Below are positions 48,505-56,799 of a DNA stretch of 64,000 nucleotides, one piece after another. Source of the DNA: SCN-69-37 sp044507065 (lineage in GTDB: Bacteria > Acidobacteriota > Vicinamibacteria > Vicinamibacterales > SCN-69-37); contig JBIQJY010000003.1 of NCBI GenBank assembly GCA_044507065.1, forward strand, positions 48,700 through 112,699, read 5' to 3'. A program made the translations under genes and the position numbers. The notes beneath the pieces were generated by a model that was not told the DNA's origin, ran no database searches, and was given only the letters and a program-made list of their open reading frames with translations. Position 1 is the first letter of the stretch, and each line of letters begins with the position of its first letter.

Positions 48505-50719
48505 CGTGACCAGTCCGAACACCCGCTTGCTCGCCGACCTCTGGGACGAGGCCGCTGCCGCGCCGCTCGCCGATCGGCCGCTCGACCTGCTCCGCTATCG
48601 CTCGAACACGCTCGGCGCCGACCTGCGCATCACGAACTTCGGCGGCGGCAATACCAGCTCGAAGTTCGACCTGCCCGATCCGTTCACCGGCGAGCCCGCG
48701 CGCGTCATGGCCGTCAAGGGCAGCGGCGGCGACCTGCGCTCGATCGGCACCTCGGGCTTTGCCGTCCTGTACCTGGACAAACTCGAGAGCCTCATCGCCC
48801 GGTATCGCGGCGAGGCCCACGAGGACGAGATGGTGCCGATGTACCCGCTCTGCGCGTTCGGCGAGAGCAGGGTGGCGGCCTCGATCGACACGCCGCTCCA
48901 CGCCTTCCTGCCATTCCCGCACGTCGACCATCTGCACCCGGACTGGGCGATCGCGCTTGCGGCGAGCGCCAACGGCAAGGCGAAGCTCGACGAATTCAAC
49001 GCGCGCTTCGGGCGACGCATCGCCTGGCTACCGTGGCAGCGTCCCGGGTTCGAACTGGCGTTGATGCTGCGCCAGGCCGTCGCCGACATGCCCGGATGCG
49101 ACGGCATCCTCCTGGGCGGGCACGGGCTGTTCACCTGGGGCGAGACCCAGCGCGACTGCTATCTCAGCAGCATTGTCACCATCGACCAGATGGGTCAGTT
49201 CGTCGACGATCACGCCGCGCGATCGGGTCGGGCGGTGTTTGGCGGCGCCGCCGTCACCGCTACGTCGTCGGCCGACGTGGCGGCGGATCTGCTGCCCTTC
49301 CTGCGCGGCGTCGTCTCGACCAACAGGCGCACGCTCGCGCACTGGGATCAATCCGACGACGCGTTGACGTTTGCGAATGGGGCGTGGGCCGAAGGCCTGT
49401 GTGCGCTGGGCACGAGTTGTCCCGATCACTTCCTGCGCACCCGCATCTGCCCGATGTTCGTCGCGTGGGATCCGGCCGCCGAGTCGATCGACGACCTGAA
49501 GGCGCGCATCCTCGAGCGCGCCGCGCAGTATCGCGTCGACTACCGCGCCTACTACGAGGCTCACGCGCTGCCCGATTCGCCGGCCCTGCGCGACACGAAC
49601 CCGTCGGTTGTCGTCATCCCCTCGCTCGGCATCTTCGGCTTTGCCAAGGACAAGCGTGAGGCGCGCATCACGACGGAGTTCTTCGTCAACGCCATTCACG
49701 TGATGGCCGGGGCCACGGCCCTGGCCGACGATGCGCCGGCGGCCGGACCGCTGCCTCAGGCCCGGCACGCCGGACAGGCGGCCGACTTCACGAGCCTTCA
49801 CAACTACGTCGCGCTTCCGCGATCGGAGGCCTTCCGCATCGAGTACTGGGCGCTCGAGGAAGCGAAGTTGCAGCGGATGCCGCCCGAAAAGGAACTGAGC
49901 CGCCGGATTGCCCTGGTCGTCGGCGCGGCCAGCGGCATCGGCCGTGAAGTCGCGCTGCGGCTCGCGACGCGCGGTGCACACGTGGCGGCTGCCGATATGG
50001 ACCTCGCAGCCGTCACGACCGTCGCCGGCGACCTTGCGGGGACATCCTCGGCCGAGGCCGTGCTGCCCGTGGCCCTGAACCTGACGGCGCGCGACACGAT
50101 CCGCGCGGCTGTCCGGGATGCCGTGCTCCGCTTCGGCGGCCTCGACATCATCGTCAACACCGCGGCCGTCTACCCGACGCCGGCGGCCGGCACGCCGCCC
50201 GAGGAGACCTGGGCGACCGCCCTGGCCGTGAACGTGACGGGCAATCACGTCCTGGCGCAGGAGGCGTCGGTGGTGCTGCGCGCCCAGCAACTGCCAGCCA
50301 GCATCGTGCTCACGAGTTCCGCCAATGCGGTGGTGCCCAAGAGCGGAAGCGAGCCGTACGACGTGAGCAAGGCGGCGGTCAATCACCTGATCCGCGAGCT
50401 GGCCGTGGGCCTCGGGCCCCTCGTGCGCGTCAACGGCATCGCGCCGGCCACCGTCGTGGCCGGGTCCGCGATGTTTCCGCGCGACCGCGTGATCGTGTCG
50501 CTCGACAAGTACGGTATCGCGTGGTCCGAGTCCGACTCCACTGAGGCGCTGCGGTCGAAGCTGGCCGGGTTCTATGCGCAGCGCACGATCACCCGCCAGC
50601 CGATCCTGCCGGGCGATTGCGCCAATGCCATCTGCTGGCTCGCCGGTGACGGGAGCGGCAGGACGACCGGCCACGTGATTCCCGTGGACGGCGGGCTGAG
50701 CGAGGCCTTCCTGCGCTGA
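48485..50719 (+). CDS. Bifunctional rhamnulose-1-phosphate aldolase / lactaldehyde dehydrogenase
   Basis: 744 residues. The N-terminal class II aldolase part (about 30-430) has ITNFGGGNTSSKF, AVKGSGGDLRSIG, and metal-site HVDHLHPDW and GGHGLFTWG. The C-terminal short-chain dehydrogenase part (about 475-744) has VGAASGIGREVALR (cofactor loop), NTAAVYPTP, LTSSANAV and the YDVSK catalytic motif. It is the RhaEW-type fusion: the aldolase yields dihydroxyacetone phosphate and L-lactaldehyde, and the dehydrogenase oxidises lactaldehyde. Start ATG 48485 lies within the end of rhaB; GTG 48497 is possible. This fits the operon between kinase and isomerase. Confidence 0.92.
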   Translation: MEIIVPDVTSPNTRLLADLWDEAAAAPLADRPLDLLRYRSNTLGADLRITNFGGGNTSSKFDLPDPFTGEPARVMAVKGSGGDLRSIGTSGFAVLYLDKLESLIARYRGEAHEDEMVPMYPLCAFGESRVAASIDTPLHAFLPFPHVDHLHPDWAIALAASANGKAKLDEFNARFGRRIAWLPWQRPGFELALMLRQAVADMPGCDGILLGGHGLFTWGETQRDCYLSSIVTIDQMGQFVDDHAARSGRAVFGGAAVTATSSADVAADLLPFLRGVVSTNRRTLAHWDQSDDALTFANGAWAEGLCALGTSCPDHFLRTRICPMFVAWDPAAESIDDLKARILERAAQYRVDYRAYYEAHALPDSPALRDTNPSVVVIPSLGIFGFAKDKREARITTEFFVNAIHVMAGATALADDAPAAGPLPQARHAGQAADFTSLHNYVALPRSEAFRIEYWALEEAKLQRMPPEKELSRRIALVVGAASGIGREVALRLATRGAHVAAADMDLAAVTTVAGDLAGTSSAEAVLPVALNLTARDTIRAAVRDAVLRFGGLDIIVNTAAVYPTPAAGTPPEETWATALAVNVTGNHVLAQEASVVLRAQQLPASIVLTSSANAVVPKSGSEPYDVSKAAVNHLIRELAVGLGPLVRVNGIAPATVVAGSAMFPRDRVIVSLDKYGIAWSESDSTEALRSKLAGFYAQRTITRQPILPGDCANAICWLAGDGSGRTTGHVIPVDGGLSEAFLR

Positions 50720-50748
50720 GCCCGAAACCAGGAGGCCGAGGCTTTCTC

Positions 50749-51951
50749 ATGCGCGACGTCGTCATCGATCAGGTGTTCAGGGCGCTCGACAGGTTCCGCA
50801 TCGAGCTGCCGTCGTGGGGCTTTGCCGATACGGGCACCCGCTTCGGCGTCTTTCGCCAGCCGGCGGCAGCCGTGACGATCGAGGAGAAGTTCGCCGATGC
50901 GGGACAGGTGCACGCGCTCACCGGCGCGTGTCCCACTGTCGCGCTCCACGTGCAGTGGGACCTGCCGGGCGGTGAGGCCGACGCGCCCCGGGTGCGGCAG
51001 GCCGCCGCGAGCTCCGGCGTCCAACCGGGCGCGATCAATCCGAACTTCTTCCAGGATCAGCGTTACAAGTACGGATCGTTCGGCAACCCCGACGCCTCCG
51101 TGCGCGCGCACGCCCTGCAGCACGGACTCGACAGCATTGCGGCCATGCACGCGCTCGGCAGTCGCGATCTGTCGTGCTGGTTTGCCGACGGGTCGAACTA
51201 CCCGGGCAGTGCGTCGATCCGCGAGCGCAAACGCTGGTTCGAGGACGGGCTCCGCGCGCTGCACGACGCGCTCGACGACAACCAGCGCCTCCTCGTCGAA
51301 TACAAGCCCTTCGAGCCTGCCTTCTACCACACCGATATCGGCGACTGGGGCATGGCGCTGCTGCTCGCGCGCGAGGCCGGATCGCGTGCGCGCGTGCTCG
51401 TCGACACCGGCCACCACTACCAGAGCCAGAACGTCGAGCAGATTGTCGCGTGGCTGCTCGACGAGGACATGCTCGGCGGTTTTCACTTCAACGACCGGCG
51501 GTACGCCGATGACGACCTGACGATGGGATCGATCGATCCGTATCAGGTGTTCCGCATCTTCCACGAGATCCGGTTTTTCGAGTGGGAGACAGGCCGCGCG
51601 ACCGACATCGCCTACATGATCGACCAGAGCCACAACCTCAAGGGCAAGATCGAGGCGATGATCCAGACGGTCGCCACCGCGCAGGCTCTCGTGGCCCGTG
51701 CCGCGCTGGTCGACCTCGATCGGATGGTCGACGCACAGCGTTCAGCCGACATCGTCCGCGCGGAGACGTGCCTGCAGGACGCGTTCGCCACCGACGTGCG
51801 ACCGGCCGTCCGCGAGTGGCGGGAAGCCCATGGCCTGCCGCTCGATCCACTCGAGGCCTTCCGGCAGGGCGGATACCTCGAACGCATCACCGACGAGCGC
51901 GCGCACGGGCGGCAGGCACCATCGGGCGCCACGCTGGGATCGGGGTTCTGA
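50749..51951 (+). CDS. rhaI: L-rhamnose isomerase (RhaI type)
   Basis: 400 residues, TIM-barrel xylose-isomerase-like. Marks: FFQDQRYKYGSFGNPDASVR, SCWFADGSNYPGS, LVEYKPFEPAFYHTD with the metal Glu, LVDTGHHYQ with metal Asp/His, and GGFHFNDRRYADDDL. This is the Pseudomonas stutzeri-type enzyme, distinct from E. coli RhaA. Converts rhamnose to rhamnulose. GGAGG lies upstream of ATG 50749. It is in the operon between the aldolase fusion and the transporter. Confidence 0.92.
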   Translation: MRDVVIDQVFRALDRFRIELPSWGFADTGTRFGVFRQPAAAVTIEEKFADAGQVHALTGACPTVALHVQWDLPGGEADAPRVRQAAASSGVQPGAINPNFFQDQRYKYGSFGNPDASVRAHALQHGLDSIAAMHALGSRDLSCWFADGSNYPGSASIRERKRWFEDGLRALHDALDDNQRLLVEYKPFEPAFYHTDIGDWGMALLLAREAGSRARVLVDTGHHYQSQNVEQIVAWLLDEDMLGGFHFNDRRYADDDLTMGSIDPYQVFRIFHEIRFFEWETGRATDIAYMIDQSHNLKGKIEAMIQTVATAQALVARAALVDLDRMVDAQRSADIVRAETCLQDAFATDVRPAVREWREAHGLPLDPLEAFRQGGYLERITDERAHGRQAPSGATLGSGF

Positions 51952-51970
51952 TCGTGGCCCCGCGGTGCCC

Positions 51971-53479
51971 ATGCCGCTGCTGACCGCTACGTCGATTCGA
52001 AAGTCCTTCGCGGGCGTCCGCGCGTTGAAGGGCGTCTCGTTCGATCTGGCCGCGGGCGAAGTGCACGCCCTCGTCGGCGAGAACGGAGCCGGCAAGTCGA
52101 CGTTGATCCGGATCATCACGGGCGCCGAACGCGCGGATGCGGGCACGCTCGTCGTCGACGGCACCCCCGTGGACCTGCCGCACTTCACCCCGGCCCGCGC
52201 CCGCGCGCTCGGTATCGCGGCCATCTTTCAGCAGCCGGCGCTCTTTCCCGACCTGTCAGTGGCCGAGAACATCGCCCTCACGCTCGACCCCGGCCGGCCG
52301 TGGCGGCCGATCGACTGGCGCGCCCGCCGCGAGCGCGCGGCCGAACTGCTTGGCCGCGCCGGCGCTGCGTTCGAGCCGGACCGCCTCGCGTCTTCGCTCA
52401 GCATGCCCGAGCAGCAGCTCGTCGAGATCGCGCGCGCCATCGGCGCCAACGCGCGCGTCGTCCTGATGGACGAGCCGACGGCCTCGCTCACCGACCGGGA
52501 GGTGAATCGGCTGTTCGAGGTCGTCGCGTCGCTGCGTGCCGCCGGGACGGCCATCCTCTATATCTCGCATCGGCTCGACGAGGTGTTCGCACTGGCCGAT
52601 CGCATTACCGTCCTTCGCGACGGCGAAACGGTGGCAACGGCGCCGCGTGGCGCGATGACCAGGGATGCACTGGTGCGCCACATGGCTGGACGCGAACTCA
52701 CGACGGGGTTTCCGAAACGACGCGTCGCGCGCGGCGGCGTCGCCCTCGCGGTGCAGTCACTCACGAGCGCGTCGGCCGGCGTCCACGACGTGTCCCTGTC
52801 GGTTCACCACGGCGAGGTTCTGGGCATCGCCGGACTCGTCGGTTCCGGGCGGACCGAGCTGGCGGAACTGCTCTTCGGGCTTCGACGCGCCGACGCCGGC
52901 AGCATTCACGTTGATGGACGCCCCGTGACCATCACGGGACCCGACGTCGCGATGGCGGCGGGCCTGGCCTACGTGCCCGAGGATCGGCGCCGCCATGGCG
53001 TGCTGCCCGAGATGTCGGTGGCGGCCAACACGAGCCTGGCGCACCTGGCCGGCGTGTCGCGCGGAGGTCTCGTCGAGCGCAGCGCCGAGCGCGACCTCGC
53101 CGCGCATTTCGTCAACGATCTGCAGATCAGGACCTCGTCGGTTGACGCGGCCGTATCCACGCTGTCTGGCGGCAATCAGCAGAAGGTGGCACTGGCTCGC
53201 TGGCTGTCGCGCCGTCCGATCGTGCTGATCCTCGATGAACCGACGCAGGGCGTCGACGTGGGGGCGAAGGCCGAGATTCACGGCCTCATGCAGGCGATGG
53301 TCGACCGCGGCATGGCCGTCATCATGATCTCGTCGGAACTCCCAGAAATTCTCGGCATGAGCGATCGCATTGCCGTGATGCGCGATGGGACCATCGTCGC
53401 CACGCTCGACCGCGCCGATGCCACACCGGAGCGCGTCGTTGAGTTGGCCGTTGCCGCGGCGCCGGCAGGACACGCCTGA
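51971..53479 (+). CDS. rhaT: Sugar ABC transporter, double ATP-binding subunit (rhamnose)
   Basis: 502 residues with two ABC domains, as in RbsA/RhaT. First domain: Walker A GENGAGKST, LSMPEQQLVEIARAI signature region and VVLMDEPTASL. Second domain: degenerate Walker A GLVGSGRTE (normal for the second half), LSGGNQQKVALARW and LILDEPTQGVDVGAK. Energises uptake through the two permeases that follow. ATG 51971 starts right before the first domain. The stop overlaps the start of the next gene by one base. Rhamnose specificity is inferred from the operon. Confidence 0.9.
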   Translation: MPLLTATSIRKSFAGVRALKGVSFDLAAGEVHALVGENGAGKSTLIRIITGAERADAGTLVVDGTPVDLPHFTPARARALGIAAIFQQPALFPDLSVAENIALTLDPGRPWRPIDWRARRERAAELLGRAGAAFEPDRLASSLSMPEQQLVEIARAIGANARVVLMDEPTASLTDREVNRLFEVVASLRAAGTAILYISHRLDEVFALADRITVLRDGETVATAPRGAMTRDALVRHMAGRELTTGFPKRRVARGGVALAVQSLTSASAGVHDVSLSVHHGEVLGIAGLVGSGRTELAELLFGLRRADAGSIHVDGRPVTITGPDVAMAAGLAYVPEDRRRHGVLPEMSVAANTSLAHLAGVSRGGLVERSAERDLAAHFVNDLQIRTSSVDAAVSTLSGGNQQKVALARWLSRRPIVLILDEPTQGVDVGAKAEIHGLMQAMVDRGMAVIMISSELPEILGMSDRIAVMRDGTIVATLDRADATPERVVELAVAAAPAGHA

Positions 53480-54453
53480 TGCTGGAACGGCATCGCATCG
53501 AGGTTTCCATCGCGCTGGCCCTTGCCGCACTTGCCGGCGTCCTGGCGCTGCGCGCGCCCGCATTCTTCCAGCCGGGCAACCTCCTCGACGTCGCCCTCGC
53601 GGCGCTGCCTGTCCTCATCGTCGCCGTCGGCGCCACGCTGGTCATCCTCACCGGCGAGATCGACATCTCGGTGGGTTCCGTCTTTGCGGTCTGCAGCGTC
53701 TCGGCGGGCGCCCTGGCGGTCGCCGGCATCCCGATTCCCGTTGTCGCCGTGCTGACGGTCCTTGCCGGCGCGCTTTTCGGCGCCGTCAACGGGGGACTTG
53801 TCGCGGCACTCGGCCTGCCGTCGATCGTCGTGACGCTGGCGACGATGGTGGCATGGCGGGACGGATTGCGGTGGATCACGCAAGGGGCGTGGGTGCAGGG
53901 GCTGCCATCCGGGTTTCAGTGGCTCGGCCTCTCACAGCACGCGTATCCGGTTGCAGCCGCGGCCACTGCCGCGCTGCTCGTGGCGGGCGCGGCATGGACG
54001 CTCTCGCGCCTGCCAATCGGGAGGGCGGTCTACGCCACCGGGTCGAACGCGGAGGCCGCGCGGCTGGCCGGCATCAGCCCGTCGCGCGTGCGCTTCTGGA
54101 CGTTCACCGTCGCCGGTGCGTGCACCGGCCTCGCGGCACTCATCAACGCGGTACGGTTCAACCAGATTCCGGCCAACACCGGCCTGGGACTCGAGATGCA
54201 GGTGATTGCCGCCGTTGTCGTCGGCGGCACCGCCATCACCGGAGGACGCGGCACGATGACGGGCACCCTGCTGGGCGTGACGCTCCTCGGCGTGATGGGG
54301 CCCGCGCTGACGTTCCTCGGGACGAGCGCGTTCTGGGAACGCGCGATTCAGGGTGCCATCATTCTTGCCGCTGTTGGCGCCGACGCGGTGCGCGCGCACC
54401 GGCGGGCCGCCATCGTGCCGCGACGGCCCCGGCGGGAGGGCGCGCATGCGTAG
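53479..54453 (+). CDS. rhaP: Sugar ABC transporter permease (rhamnose)
   Basis: 324 residues, about nine membrane helices, BPD_transp_2 family. Marks: ILTGEIDISVGSVFA, the cytoplasmic coupling helix around ATGSNAEAARLAGI and the VVVGGTAITGGRGTMTGTLLGV loop. ATG 53479 shares a base with the previous stop. It pairs with the second permease domain coded by the next gene. Confidence 0.9.
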   Translation: MLERHRIEVSIALALAALAGVLALRAPAFFQPGNLLDVALAALPVLIVAVGATLVILTGEIDISVGSVFAVCSVSAGALAVAGIPIPVVAVLTVLAGALFGAVNGGLVAALGLPSIVVTLATMVAWRDGLRWITQGAWVQGLPSGFQWLGLSQHAYPVAAAATAALLVAGAAWTLSRLPIGRAVYATGSNAEAARLAGISPSRVRFWTFTVAGACTGLAALINAVRFNQIPANTGLGLEMQVIAAVVVGGTAITGGRGTMTGTLLGVTLLGVMGPALTFLGTSAFWERAIQGAIILAAVGADAVRAHRRAAIVPRRPRREGAHA

Positions 54454-56515
54454 CGCGCGCATCCGAGCCGAGGCCCTGCTCGCCCTCGTGCTGCTCGCCG
54501 AGGTCGTCGTCTTCGGCGTATCGACCGACTACTTCCTGTCGCTCGGCAACCTGTTCGAGATCGCGCGGTTCACCACGGCTCTTGGCCTGCTGGCGCTGGC
54601 GATGACGCCGGTCATCGTCACAGGCGGCATCGATCTGTCCGTGGGCGCGATGATGGGACTTGCCGCCGTCAGCCTCGGCATCCTGTGGCACGAGTGGCAG
54701 TGGCCGATGGCGATGGCCATCGGGGGCGCCGTGGCCATCGGTGCGGCGGGCGGCGCGCTGAACGGACTGTTCGTCGCGCGCCTCGGCGTGCCGCCGCTCA
54801 TCGTCACGCTGGGTTCGATGGCCCTGTTCCGGGGCGTGGCCGAGGGCATCAGCGGCGGATCCGCCAGTTATTCCGGCTTTCCGGCGGCCTTCCACGCGAT
54901 GGGACAGGGGTACCTCGCCGGCGTGATGCCCGCACAGGTGCCGCTGCTTGTGGCGGCGGCCGTCGCCGCCTACGTCCTGCTCGAACGATCGGCGGTCGGA
55001 CGGGCCCTCTACGCGATAGGCTTCAGCCGGGCGGGGGCGCGATACGCCGGGCTGCCCGTGCCGCGACGACTCCTGCTGGTATACGTCATCAGCGGCGCGT
55101 CGGCCGCCCTCGCGGCCATGGTCTACGTCTCGCACATTGGCCAGGCGCGGTCCGATGTGGGCAACGGGTACGAACTCGGCGCGATCACGGCCGTTGTCCT
55201 CGGTGGCGCCGCGGTAACCGGGGGTCGTGGCACGATTGCGGGCACGCTGCTCGGGGTGTTCGTGCTGGCAGTGCTCCAGAACGGATTGCAGCTGGCCGCG
55301 CTGCCGTCCGAGCTGGTGGGGGTACTGACGGGCGTTGTGCTCGTCGGTGCGATTGCGCTCGACCGGTGGCGCGCGGTCGGCGAGCGACGGGAGTCGGTCG
55401 GGCGCGGAACGCAGGGCGGCGGCGCCGCCGCGATAGACGACGAGCCTTCAGGCGAGGTCCCCGTGAAGAACAGTCAGGTTGCCCTCCTCTGTACCACCAT
55501 CATCGCGGGCGCGCTCATCGTGGCCGGCACCAACGCCTGGCTGTTCAGTGCCATCACGCGCGGCGGCGTTGGAACGGCTGCAGTCCCCACAGCCGATGCG
55601 GCGACGGTGCGTCGTCCCGTCGTCGCGATGATGCCCAAGGCGAAAGGCGATCCGTACTTCGTCAGCTGTCGCATCGGCGCGGAGGAGGCGGCGCGCGAGT
55701 TCGGCGTCGATCTCATCTGGGACGGACCCACAGGCCTCGATGCGGCGCGGCAGAACGAACTGGTCGAGAACTGGATCACGCGGCGCGTCGATGCGATTGC
55801 CGTCTCGGTGGAGAACCGCGCGAGCATCTCCACGGCGCTGCGCAAGGCGCGCGAACGCGGCATCGCCGTCATCACCTGGGACGCCGATGCCGAGCCCGAC
55901 GCGCGCGACTGGTTCGTCAACCAGGCCACGCCGGAGGGGATTGGCACGACGCTCGTCGACGAAGCCGCGGCGCTCATGAACGGGACAGGCGAGTTCGCCA
56001 TCATCACCGGCGCGCTCGCCGCGCCCAACCAGAACGCGTGGATCGAGGTGATCCGCCGGCGTATTGCCGAGGCGCATCCCGGCCTCACGCTCGTCACCAT
56101 CCGACCGAGCGACGACGACAGGGACAAGGCGTTTGCCGAGGCGCAGACGATCATGCGAGTGCACCCGGACGTGAAGCTGATCATGGCCATCGCGGCGCCC
56201 GCCGTGCCCGGCGCCGCAGAAGCCGTGCGCCAGGGCAACCGGCGCGACATCCAGGTGATGGGCCTGTCGCTGCCCAACATGAACAAGCCGTACGTGCACG
56301 GCGGCATCGTGTCGACCGTCATCCTCTGGAACACGACGAATCTCGGGTACCTCACCGTGCGTGCCGCGGCAGAAGCTGCGCGCGGCACGCTCGTGCCGGG
56401 CACCACGACCTTCGACGGCGGACGACTGGGCGCGATCGACGTCCGCGGCCACGAGATCCTCCTGGGCACGCCGCTCGTGATGACCCGGGAGAACATCGAC
56501 CAGTTCGACTTCTGA
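54446..56515 (+). CDS. Fused sugar ABC permease and substrate-binding protein (rhamnose)
   Basis: 689 residues in one uninterrupted frame. Residues about 1-325 are a BPD_transp_2 permease (VTGGIDLSVGAMMG, YAIGFSRAGARYAG, VLGGAAVTGGRGTIAGTLLG), equivalent to RhaQ. After a Gly-rich cytoplasmic linker a further membrane helix (VALLCTTIIAGALIVAG, about 345-361) leads to a periplasmic type I binding protein (PVVAMMPKAKGDPYF to the end) equivalent to RhaS. Normally these are separate genes. The extra helix puts the binding domain on the outside. GGGAGGG ends five bases before ATG 54446, which overlaps the previous stop. There is no obvious internal ribosome-binding site for separate translation of the binding domain. 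Confidence 0.85.
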   Translation: MRSARIRAEALLALVLLAEVVVFGVSTDYFLSLGNLFEIARFTTALGLLALAMTPVIVTGGIDLSVGAMMGLAAVSLGILWHEWQWPMAMAIGGAVAIGAAGGALNGLFVARLGVPPLIVTLGSMALFRGVAEGISGGSASYSGFPAAFHAMGQGYLAGVMPAQVPLLVAAAVAAYVLLERSAVGRALYAIGFSRAGARYAGLPVPRRLLLVYVISGASAALAAMVYVSHIGQARSDVGNGYELGAITAVVLGGAAVTGGRGTIAGTLLGVFVLAVLQNGLQLAALPSELVGVLTGVVLVGAIALDRWRAVGERRESVGRGTQGGGAAAIDDEPSGEVPVKNSQVALLCTTIIAGALIVAGTNAWLFSAITRGGVGTAAVPTADAATVRRPVVAMMPKAKGDPYFVSCRIGAEEAAREFGVDLIWDGPTGLDAARQNELVENWITRRVDAIAVSVENRASISTALRKARERGIAVITWDADAEPDARDWFVNQATPEGIGTTLVDEAAALMNGTGEFAIITGALAAPNQNAWIEVIRRRIAEAHPGLTLVTIRPSDDDRDKAFAEAQTIMRVHPDVKLIMAIAAPAVPGAAEAVRQGNRRDIQVMGLSLPNMNKPYVHGGIVSTVILWNTTNLGYLTVRAAAEAARGTLVPGTTTFDGGRLGAIDVRGHEILLGTPLVMTRENIDQFDF

Positions 56516-56589
56516 GGGTGACAGGCGACTCGGGCGTATCGCACAGCGAAACCCGTTGTCGTCCGCGCGCGCCACTTCGGCGGGCACAT

Positions 56590-56612
56590 CACGATTTCGC
56601 GTGGAAATCGTG
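56590..56612. terminator. Perfect 9-bp inverted repeat after the rhamnose operon
   Basis: CACGATTTC-GCGTG-GAAATCGTG, 74 bases after the operon stop. Followed by TTCCGACAA, so there is no proper T-run. It could be a weak terminator, an mRNA-stabilising hairpin or a protein-binding dyad; the sequence alone cannot decide. Confidence 0.45.
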
Positions 56613-56770
56613 TTCCGACAATCGAAACATCGCGAACGGCTCGCCGGGGCTTGCACCGCTGGCCCCGACGGGCCCACACTCTGACGTTCCCGCGCGTAGT
56701 CCAGCCTCCTGCCCGGCAGCCTCACTCCGGACCTGTATGGTCGAGTGCCGCCGCGGGCACGACGCTGGAC

Positions 56771-56786
56771 AACGCGCTGACGCGTT
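56771..56786. promoter_or_regulatory. Dyad AACGCG-CTGA-CGCGTT directly before a ribosome-binding site
   Basis: Perfect 6-bp inverted repeat with a 4-base spacer, ending two bases before GGAGG of the dehydrogenase gene. It may be an operator or an RNA hairpin that affects translation start. Confidence 0.4.
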
Positions 56787-56799
56787 CTGGAGGTTCTCG

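Larger units (their letters stand above)
56516..56799 (+). other. Intergenic region, rhamnose operon / dehydrogenase
   Basis: 284 bases without a gene. It holds two perfect inverted repeats, listed separately, and a GGAGG ribosome-binding site at 56788-56792. No convincing sigma-70 promoter was found. Confidence 0.4.

Noticed and set aside
54685..56799. Continuous frame extending the large dehydrogenase upstream through the permease-binding-protein gene
   Set aside because: The upstream part is an Arg/His-rich shadow frame; a signal peptide and GGAGG mark the real start at 56800.
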